Shown one piece after another: positions 7,533 through 13,703 of a stretch of DNA of 13,703 nt. Under the pieces are notes generated by a model that saw only the letters and a program-made list of their open reading frames with translations, made no database searches and was not told the DNA's origin. This stretch comes from CAZFLY01 sp964519995 (lineage in GTDB: Bacteria; Planctomycetota; Phycisphaerae; Sedimentisphaerales; Anaerobacaceae). Within the stretch, counting starts at the first letter, position 1. Every line of letters starts with the position of its first letter. The position numbers were made by a program, and so were the translations under genes. The stretch covers positions 1 through 13,703 of the forward strand of contig CAZFLY010000063.1 in assembly GCA_964519995.1 (NCBI GenBank). Direction: 5' to 3'.

Positions 7533-7570
7533 GGGCTCATGTGCGGATTAATTAACGAAAGAGCATAAAG

Positions 7571-10500
7571 ATGAAGACAGCGCATCTGATAATTTCTGTT
7601 ATCTTCGTCGCAGTGGCCGCTGCTAACGCTTTCGCCGCAACGAATACTTACGTATTTGACTCGACTCAGAGTACAGTAGTTCAAACTGGCGGATTCGCCG
7701 GCATACACGAGACTCATACCGTTACCGGATTGTTTCAGTTAACTGTGGACTTTTCTGCAGGTACTGCCTGGTTCGATTTAGTAGATGCAACTTTGAGTGA
7801 GAGCCCATTTTTATACACGCAGAGCCTGGGTGAGTTGTTTAATATGACCGGACTTAATGGCGTCGTTGTCAGTAATACCAGGATAGAGTTCGAAGGCAAA
7901 ACCACAGACCATAGCGAGGCCGATATCCGAATTGTAGTAACGTTAGAAGGTGACTTACTACGTCTTACAGGAGAAATTATATCACCCTGTTGCGATTTGT
8001 TTAACTTTGATTTAGATGCGGTTGTAACGGAAACATCTACCGGTTGGACATACCGATATGCCGATGATTTCAGCTCGGATAAGGCAGAACAAGATAGTTA
8101 TACGCATTCTGTCTTTTGGCCAAGAGGGGCCTTTCCACCTGCTGAGCCTTATCTTTACTATTACGGAAAAGGAGATAATCGCGTTTTGGCATTCGCAGGA
8201 TACAGAGGCCAGCTCGCTCATCTGGGCTATTGTTTTCCAATCGGGCAAGGACAGGGCAAAAGACTCGTCAGAGGCACCTTCGAAATTGACGTGAAGTTTC
8301 CATCCGATGCAGAGATATTACAGTCTCCACCGGGATATATGCTTTACTCTATTTCAGGTGACGGAGTGAATTGGTCCATACCTACAATGCTCGAGCCTGG
8401 GCATCACAATATTGCCATAGAGTCACTGCATGGGACGTGCTATGTCATTTTAATCGGAACTCGTGCTGTGATTGATAATCTGAAGGTACGTCTGTACTCA
8501 CCACCTGCGACAATATACGTACCGCAGGACTTTGATACTATTCAAGAGGCTATTGATTTTGCAGCAGATGGCGACGTCATCGAGGTGGCTCCTGGAATCT
8601 ACGATGGACCGGGCAATTGGGACATAGATTTCCGTGGCAAGGCAATAACCCTACGCAGTGCCGAAGGACCCGATACAACGATAATTGACTGCTCATATAC
8701 ATGGGATGCCTCGAGTGACATCCCGGGACACCGCGGGTTCTATTTCCATCAGGGCGAAACAGCCGCATCCGTACTGTGTGGTTTCACAATCAGAGGGGCT
8801 ATTATCCACGGTTCCGACATTCCACCTGAACATATGCCTTGGCACCCCAGTCCCGCACATCCGATTGGCGGCGGCATATACTGTGAGTTCAGCAGTCCCA
8901 CAATCATCAACTGCCTTATTCAGAACTGTAGAACGGAACTTGGTGGGGGCATTGGATGTGTTTCCAGCTCTGCGACAATCGCCAATTGTGTTATAGAGGA
9001 ATGCCACGCAGGAGGTTTCGGCAATTCCAGGAGCGGCGGCTATGGATGTGGTATCGGCCTTATCAGAAACTGCAACGCAAAAATAGAAGAGTGCATCATC
9101 AGAAATAATCTGGGTTATTACAATAGCTGTGGTGGTGGGATATACTGTCAAAACAGCAGTGCGTTGATACAGGGTTGTGACATCTCAGATAACAGAGCAC
9201 CGGGCAACCTTGAAGGCGGCGGGATATATTGCGCTGGGCCATCGACGCAGCTTACCGCACAAAATTGTGTGATATCGCTTAATTCAGCCTGGTCTGGTGC
9301 CGGCATATTCACGTTCTGGGGCATATACGGTACTGACACTGCCGACAACTTTGGATATAGTCGGCGATGCAGTGTGCGGGTGACTAACTGCACTATTGCT
9401 CACAATAGACTGACTGGCCCTGAGATGCTGCCTATGCCCGGCGGCGGAATACATTCCATTAGCAGTAACACCATAGTTAAAAACAGCATTGTCTGGTACA
9501 ACGATGGAACTCCAGTCGTTATCACTCATCCGGCATCCAATAGCCCTGTTATCTACTCAGACGTCGAAGGTGGATATTTGGGCCAGGGCAACATCGACGA
9601 AGACCCATTGTTTGCGCCTGTGGATGTACCGGATTATCATCTGCAGTCTATATATGGTCGGTATGATCCACGAATCGGCACATGGATTATCGACCGAGAT
9701 CACAGCCCGTGCATCGATGCAGGTGACCCGTCGGACCCCGTCCGACATGAGCCGGTTCCTAACGGCAACAGGATCAATATGGGCGCATACGGCGGTACCC
9801 GTCAGGCAAGCAAGGGGGTGGCGTACCTAATTCATCATGTTGATGGGGTAAACGGTGATGATTCCAACAACGGTTTAAGCAGAGCTACTGCATTTGCAAC
9901 TATACAAAGAGGAATCAATGCCAGCAGAGACGACGACACTGTACTCGTCTGGCCGGCAATATATAGAGAAGAGGTCGATTTTGCAGGAAAAGCAATAACC
10001 GTCCAGAGCGCTGCGGATGCAGCCGTAGTAACAACCGCGAGAGGCTATGCCTTCTCCTTCTTCAAAGGTGAAGGAGAAAGCAGTGTGCTGAGAAACTTCG
10101 TAATTCAGAATAGCGAATACGGTATATTCTGCAATGGTGCTTCGCCGACAATTACTAATATCACAATTGTAAATGGCGATTTTGGAATTGCTGCCTACGG
10201 AGGTGCCAAACCCCATATTTCCAACTGCATTCTCTGGAACAATATAAAAGGTGACCTTTTCCAGTGCGAGGCAATCTATAGCTGCTTCCGGGACATAACC
10301 TATGCCCTGTGGCAGGGCAACATCAACAAGGACCCGCTTTTCGCTGATCCTGATAGTGGTGACTACCATCTGCGCTCACGTTATGGACGGTATTGGCCTC
10401 CACATAACGTTTGGGTCATCGACTATGTGACCAGTCCATGTATTGATGCCGGTGATCCAGAAATCTATCCAAGACGAGAACGTATGCCTCACGGTGGAAG

Positions 10501-10762
10501 GCTCAATATGGGCGCATACGGTGGAACTCCATACGCAAGCATGAGCAAATGGCCTCTTAAAGGCGACATCAACGAGGATGGCGTTGTAAATATGAAGGAT
10601 TTTGTACTTATGGCAGAGAGCTGGCTCGACTCACTGCCTTGGACGCCACGCGTGCTTAGGGAAGAAGCCGAGACTGTAATGCCCATGGATGGATCTGTAA
10701 TCTCAATAAGCCCATTCGGCCTTCAATATAGAGTACAAAGCCTCGATTCGGACGGACAATAG
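7571..10762 (+). CDS. Secreted right-handed parallel beta-helix protein with single dockerin-like repeat
   Basis: The 1063-residue protein has a clear signal peptide (1-22, ending AFA before ATN). A unique N-terminal part (about 23-160) precedes a beta-sandwich-like module (about 163-310; YADDFSSDKAEQDSY to IDNLKVRL). Two beta-helix modules follow. The first (314-748) opens with IYVPQDFDTIQEAIDFAADG and contains many rungs of the type GGGIYC...SSPTIINC. The second (752-990) opens with HHVDGVNGDDSNNGLSRATA. Each ends with the same cap: DPLF, DYHL, GRY, SPCIDAGDP, NMGAYGGT. Residues 998-1020 (GDINEDGVVNMKDF, ESWL) form one calcium-binding dockerin-type loop, then a 40-residue tail. Such folds often bind or cleave polysaccharides, but no lyase catalytic residues can be assigned. 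The start has only a weak site (GAAAGAG, 7557-7563). Confidence 0.9.
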   Translation: MKTAHLIISVIFVAVAAANAFAATNTYVFDSTQSTVVQTGGFAGIHETHTVTGLFQLTVDFSAGTAWFDLVDATLSESPFLYTQSLGELFNMTGLNGVVVSNTRIEFEGKTTDHSEADIRIVVTLEGDLLRLTGEIISPCCDLFNFDLDAVVTETSTGWTYRYADDFSSDKAEQDSYTHSVFWPRGAFPPAEPYLYYYGKGDNRVLAFAGYRGQLAHLGYCFPIGQGQGKRLVRGTFEIDVKFPSDAEILQSPPGYMLYSISGDGVNWSIPTMLEPGHHNIAIESLHGTCYVILIGTRAVIDNLKVRLYSPPATIYVPQDFDTIQEAIDFAADGDVIEVAPGIYDGPGNWDIDFRGKAITLRSAEGPDTTIIDCSYTWDASSDIPGHRGFYFHQGETAASVLCGFTIRGAIIHGSDIPPEHMPWHPSPAHPIGGGIYCEFSSPTIINCLIQNCRTELGGGIGCVSSSATIANCVIEECHAGGFGNSRSGGYGCGIGLIRNCNAKIEECIIRNNLGYYNSCGGGIYCQNSSALIQGCDISDNRAPGNLEGGGIYCAGPSTQLTAQNCVISLNSAWSGAGIFTFWGIYGTDTADNFGYSRRCSVRVTNCTIAHNRLTGPEMLPMPGGGIHSISSNTIVKNSIVWYNDGTPVVITHPASNSPVIYSDVEGGYLGQGNIDEDPLFAPVDVPDYHLQSIYGRYDPRIGTWIIDRDHSPCIDAGDPSDPVRHEPVPNGNRINMGAYGGTRQASKGVAYLIHHVDGVNGDDSNNGLSRATAFATIQRGINASRDDDTVLVWPAIYREEVDFAGKAITVQSAADAAVVTTARGYAFSFFKGEGESSVLRNFVIQNSEYGIFCNGASPTITNITIVNGDFGIAAYGGAKPHISNCILWNNIKGDLFQCEAIYSCFRDITYALWQGNINKDPLFADPDSGDYHLRSRYGRYWPPHNVWVIDYVTSPCIDAGDPEIYPRRERMPHGGRLNMGAYGGTPYASMSKWPLKGDINEDGVVNMKDFVLMAESWLDSLPWTPRVLREEAETVMPMDGSVISISPFGLQYRVQSLDSDGQ

Positions 10763-10768
10763 GTGATT

Positions 10769-10887
10769 TTTACAGCGGGCGGCCTGTGTGGATTAGGCTG
10801 TAAACCGCCGTAACTAACGACGCAGACAGTAAGACCGCGAGCGGGGTTGCCGTAGCTCGCTTGTGTTCTGCGCACCGGCTGCCCGCT
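10769..10887 (+). other. Region of nested inverted repeats downstream of the beta-helix gene
   Basis: Three pairings overlap here. TTTACAGC (10769-10776) pairs with GCTGTAAA (10797-10804). GCGAGC (10837-10842) pairs with GCTCGC (10855-10860). AGCGGGCGGCC (10774-10784) pairs with GGCTGCCCGCT (10877-10887) apart from one mismatch, which would enclose the others. It starts 6 bases after the stop codon and ends just before a promoter candidate. It may be a complex terminator or a structured 3' end. Confidence 0.45.
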
Positions 10888-10900
10888 TTGATTAACAGAC

Positions 10901-10929
10901 TTGCATTGTTTCTGCTAAATGGATATAAT
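10901..10929 (+). promoter_or_regulatory. Sigma-70 type promoter candidate for the pseudopilin gene
   Basis: TTGCAT (10901-10906) and a perfect TATAAT (10924-10929) are separated by exactly 17 bases. Transcription would start near 10936, giving a leader of about 90 bases before the ATG at 11026. It follows the inverted-repeat region, so the pseudopilin gene is probably transcribed on its own. Confidence 0.5.
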
Positions 10930-11025
10930 ATGGGATGTTGCAGATAGGCGATAAATAAGGCATAGACACGAACATAAATAGATTCGGAGGATATACCAAT
11001 CGATTTTAGTAATCGCAAGGTTGGT

Positions 11026-11892
11026 ATGGGGGAAAAATGTAAGCCAGGATTTAGCCTGGTTGAGCTTCTGGTTGTTATGTCCGTTATTTCAACCTTAATG
11101 GCCATTATAATACCTGCGCTTGGAAGCGTACGCCGCAAGGCCAGAACAATGGTCAGCGCTAACAATCAAAAACAAATGGCCTCCGCGGTCAATTTATTTG
11201 CGCTGGACAATGACGACCAATATCCCCCTTCAGTAGCAACTGTTGGCTTCGGCAGCAATTGGAACTGGTCTGACCCGACAAAGTTAACCGGTAATCGAAG
11301 AAGAAGTCCGATACTGCACCGCTCGATGAGCGCATATCTCCGCAGATATATACCCGATGCTGATACAATCTACTGTCCGAGTGCTCCGTGCAAATACAAA
11401 TACTTGCAAGAGGCCTGGGATGCCGGCGACGACTGGGACAATCCGGAGACTACCTTCCCGTCAGATCCCGTAGGCGGCGTGTATTGCTTCTACTGGAATT
11501 ACATCGGATATTTGGGCGGCCGCCGAGTTATTTTCAAAGGTCCCAGAGAACCTGCCAGCGGCGGAACTTACAGTAAGCTGCTGGTCTCCGATTACTTTGG
11601 ATACGACCACTGGCGCAGCCCAGGTGCTTATGGCAGTTGCGAGGACTTCGACGGAGCTAACGTCACGCCTGAAACATGGCTTTTATCATCCTATTGGTCA
11701 CGCAATAGCGACCCCAGTTCACGCGTGCCCGACATAAGATTACAGGCCAGCTACACAGATGGACACGTGGAAAGCTATTCAACGACAGAAACCGTGCCCA
11801 TGTGGGTATCCATCACTTCTGATGGAACCGTTCCATATCCGGATGGTGTAGGCCCCGGAATCTTCTTCCTGCCGAGAAACGCCCTACATTGA
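11026..11892 (+). CDS. Type II secretion pseudopilin-like (prepilin N-terminal) protein
   Basis: This 288-residue protein has the class III signal KPG|FSLVELLVVMSVIS. Prepilin peptidase would cut after Gly8; Phe9 becomes the methylated N terminus, and Glu13 is the conserved +5 glutamate, followed by a hydrophobic helix (about 11-31). The sequence then resembles the large planctomycete pseudopilin families (FALDNDDQYPPS at 58-69, WNYIGYLGG, and YTDGHV at 243-248 near the C terminus). Its length is above that of a typical major pseudopilin. ATG 11026 has a weak AAGG five bases upstream. A better GGAGG (10986-10990) lies too far away for this ATG, so a start further upstream cannot be excluded. 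The specific role is unknown, and no secretion or pilus machinery genes are nearby. Confidence 0.88.
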   Translation: MGEKCKPGFSLVELLVVMSVISTLMAIIIPALGSVRRKARTMVSANNQKQMASAVNLFALDNDDQYPPSVATVGFGSNWNWSDPTKLTGNRRRSPILHRSMSAYLRRYIPDADTIYCPSAPCKYKYLQEAWDAGDDWDNPETTFPSDPVGGVYCFYWNYIGYLGGRRVIFKGPREPASGGTYSKLLVSDYFGYDHWRSPGAYGSCEDFDGANVTPETWLLSSYWSRNSDPSSRVPDIRLQASYTDGHVESYSTTETVPMWVSITSDGTVPYPDGVGPGIFFLPRNALH

Positions 11893-11909
11893 TACCAGGT
11901 GCGGGAAGC

Positions 11910-13130
11910 TCACTTGATGGCTTTGGCCTTGCGTATAGGTTTTTCGTGTATGAATCGGCTGATGTTGCGGACCGCTTGGCGCAGTCGCTGCTCATTTTCA
12001 ACAAGTGCGATGCGCATATAGCCTTCACCGTTTTCACCGAAGGCACGTCCCGGAGCAATCGCAACCTCAGCGTGCTCCATCAGATCCATTGCGTAATCGA
12101 TGGTGCCTTTTCCCCTAAGGTGTTCATCGGGAACCCTGGCCCATACGAACATCGTTGCGCGAGGTTTCTCAACCTGCCAGCCAATTCGTTGCAGGCCTTC
12201 GCAAACAACATCGCGACGCGAACGGTATCTTTCATTTTGCTCGACGATTTCTTCATCACACTGCCGCAGAGCGATTATGCCGGCTATCTGAATCGCCTGA
12301 AAGATACCGTAATCATAGTAACCCTTTATTGTTGCAAGATAATCGAGCATGTCTTTGTTGCCGGCTGCGAAACCGATGCGAAGGCCTGCCATGTTGTAGG
12401 GCTTACTCATTGTGATAAACTCTACACCCACGTCTTTGGCACCTTTGACCGACAGAAAGCTCGGCGCTTTGTAGCCGTCGAAGCAGGTCTCACCGTATGC
12501 AAAATCATGAATGACGGCGATCTTGAATCGCCTAGCCACATCCACAACCGTTTCAAAGAATCCTTCTTCCACTGTCATGGTCGTTGGATTGTGAGGATAG
12601 TTCAGAATCAACAGCTTGGGTTTTGGATACAGATGCTCGCAAACCATCACTATCGTATCGAGAAACTTCTGGTCGTTGCCCAAAGGCACAGTTATCACAT
12701 TAGCGCCGGCTAACGCCACGGCATAATTATGTATCGGAAAAGAAGGGTCTGGAACAATTGCAGTATCTCCCATCTGCAACATCGCCAGACACAGGTGGCT
12801 AAAACCCTCCTTTGAGCCGATGCAGGCGAGGACCTCGGTTTCCAGATCAAGCTGAACATTCCATTTCTTTTCGTATTTTATGGCTATCTCTTTCCGCAGG
12901 CCCTTGATGCCTTTTGATGCGCTATACCTATGGTTGCGCCTATCACGTGCCGCATCGCATAGCTTGTCTATGACGATCTGCGGTGCTCCGTCCGAGGGAT
13001 TACCCATCCCCAGATCTATAATATCCGCGCCTGCTTGTCGCTTGGTGAGTTTTAGCGCATTTAGCCGACCAAACAAATATGGCGGCAGACGTTTTATTCT
13101 CTGAGCCGGTTCAATCTTGAATTCGCTCAT
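11910..13130 (-). CDS. alaC: PLP-dependent aminotransferase, AlaC-type alanine transaminase
   Basis: This is a fold type I aminotransferase of 406 residues, close to the ~412 of E. coli AlaC, which it follows along most of its length as I recall that sequence (RIKRLPPY, IIDLGMGNP, IGSKEG, PSFPIH, LNYPHNPT, VIHDFAYG, KAPS, YNMAGLRIGF). AlaC transfers an amino group from glutamate to pyruvate to make alanine in the cytosol. Lys243 in MSKPYNMAG is the expected Schiff-base lysine. Asn181, Asp209, Tyr212, Arg251 and Arg373 (YMRIAL) fit the cofactor and substrate carboxylate sites. I place the start at ATG 13130, with GAGG (13139-13142) 8 bases upstream; a TTG at 13136 would add two residues but sits only 2 bases from GAGG. 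It is convergent with the pseudopilin gene, with a 17-base gap and no clear terminator. A different amino-acid substrate is possible. Confidence 0.92.
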   Translation of the reverse strand: MSEFKIEPAQRIKRLPPYLFGRLNALKLTKRQAGADIIDLGMGNPSDGAPQIVIDKLCDAARDRRNHRYSASKGIKGLRKEIAIKYEKKWNVQLDLETEVLACIGSKEGFSHLCLAMLQMGDTAIVPDPSFPIHNYAVALAGANVITVPLGNDQKFLDTIVMVCEHLYPKPKLLILNYPHNPTTMTVEEGFFETVVDVARRFKIAVIHDFAYGETCFDGYKAPSFLSVKGAKDVGVEFITMSKPYNMAGLRIGFAAGNKDMLDYLATIKGYYDYGIFQAIQIAGIIALRQCDEEIVEQNERYRSRRDVVCEGLQRIGWQVEKPRATMFVWARVPDEHLRGKGTIDYAMDLMEHAEVAIAPGRAFGENGEGYMRIALVENEQRLRQAVRNISRFIHEKPIRKAKAIK

Positions 13131-13222
13131 TAACAAATCCTCAGACTGCGAGTTCTACTTTCATTGACACAATCGGACAGTCTATACCGAACGGAAAAAT
13201 TTGCAAAGCGATTTTGTCCGCC

Positions 13223-13408
13223 TCAGGTGACGATCCTCGCCCCACAACCCCAGGCAGTGGTGATTTCGACATTGGGATTATTTGGCCTGGCTTTGCGGAC
13301 TGCGAATGTGGGCTTACTCTCATAATACCGTGTAGCACAAAAGTTTACATTCATTCTTTTTAAAATTGGCTTTGATTGGGTTTGCTTTTCCTGACTCTTC
13401 GCTGCCAT
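13223..13408 (-). repeat. Possible interspersed intergenic repeat with a spurious open frame
   Basis: Read on the minus strand, this segment gives KQTQSKPILKRMNVNF followed by CATRYYESKPTFAVRKA. From memory, such strings recur in predicted small proteins from Phycisphaerae-type genomes, where they appear to come from interspersed intergenic repeats and not real genes. All three minus-strand frames carry short readable pieces. This is recollection plus inference and needs a genome-wide copy count. Confidence 0.35.
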
Positions 13409-13513
13409 CTATTTTCATAATCCTTTATTACAAGTGAGCTTGCATTTATTTGGGCCTTAAGCGAATTGGGTTTGTTTTGCATAAAAGCACATGATTTTGT
13501 CGGCACCTTCCGC

Positions 13514-13541
13514 TGTCATTCCGCACTTGATGCGGAATCCA
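13514..13541. repeat. REP-like short palindromic repeat
   Basis: ATTCCGCA (13518-13525) and TGCGGAAT (13531-13538) form a perfect 8-base-pair stem around a 5-base loop, set within TGTCATTCC...GGAATCCAGG. Repeats of this general form occur between genes in many bacteria. A related partial copy (TGTCATTCTGC, 13624-13634) matches the left edge (TGTCATTCCGC, 13514-13524) at 10 of 11 bases. Confidence 0.6.
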
Positions 13542-13703
13542 GGACCACCAGGAACTCTTGCTTCCTGCCTTTTTAGGAATGTCAAAATTATCATTTTGCG
13601 GGTTACGACGGTTGGCGAAGATTTGTCATTCTGCGGCTCCGTCCAAGTAAGGCCGGATCTTCGACATCAATAATCTCCCCCTAATTTACGATTGACTACG
13701 AAC

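Larger units (their letters stand above)
13131..13703. other. Gene-poor, repeat-like intergenic region upstream of alaC
   Basis: No convincing gene is visible in these 573 bases. Short open frames exist on the minus strand (13141-13338 and 13223-13408), but they overlap each other in different frames, lack good ribosome sites and have unusual composition. The region also holds the inverted repeat at 13518-13538 and a second partial copy of its outer sequence near 13624. The alaC promoter should lie here, but I could not identify it. Confidence 0.6.

Noticed and set aside
7226..7717. A 163-codon open frame on the minus strand across the 7436-7570 gap.
   Set aside because: It overlaps the ends of two + strand genes with signal peptides, and its sequence has no domain-like character.
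10770..11165. A 131-codon open frame on the minus strand across the intergenic repeat region.
   Set aside because: It is antisense to the conserved pseudopilin N terminus and the inverted repeats; no start site or family match.
11889..12713. A 274-codon open frame on the + strand.
   Set aside because: It lies entirely opposite the well-supported aminotransferase gene and its translation shows no recognisable domain; such antisense frames follow from codon bias.
13317..13421. Short minus-strand frame beginning MKIDGSEESGKAN with AAAGGA just upstream.
   Set aside because: The product is only about 32 residues, ends abruptly and overlaps the repeat-like segment; no support as a gene.

Overview
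The window looks like chromosomal DNA from a member of the Planctomycetota, most likely the Phycisphaerae/Sedimentisphaerales side. This is inference from three family types seen together: an ECF sigma factor fused to a membrane segment and a large C-terminal domain; a secreted parallel beta-helix protein with a single dockerin-like calcium loop (GDINEDGVVNMKDF) near its end; and a type II pseudopilin-like protein with a YTDGHV motif near its C terminus. Base composition is moderate and intergenic spaces are long and AT-rich. No phage, insertion sequence or CRISPR array was seen.

Layout. A tRNA-Pro(UGG) lies at 160-234. It is followed by a B12-type radical SAM enzyme resembling hopanoid C-3 methylase HpnR (472-1935, +). 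Convergent to this is a 730-residue c-di-GMP enzyme with CBS-CBS, Cys-rich GAF-like, GGDEF and HD-GYP regions (1995-4187, -). Divergent from that, across a 285-base intergenic region, is a co-directional run on the + strand: the sigma factor fusion (4473-6371), an unrecognised exported Cys-rich protein (6503-7435), a large secreted beta-helix/dockerin protein (7571-10762) and a pseudopilin-like protein (11026-11892). A PLP aminotransferase of the AlaC type (11910-13130, -) converges on the pseudopilin gene. The last ~560 bases hold no convincing gene and look like intergenic repeat DNA.

How the parts may work together. The aminotransferase, tRNA and radical SAM genes look like ordinary chromosomal genes with no clear link to each other. 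The middle block is the accessory-looking part: a membrane-linked sigma factor next to three exported proteins, divergent from an enzyme with domains for both making and degrading c-di-GMP. A surface or envelope programme controlled by the sigma fusion is plausible, but the sequence does not prove it. The gaps between these genes (131, 135 and 263 bases) contain inverted repeats and one good promoter candidate, so they are probably separate transcripts or an attenuated series, not a tight operon.
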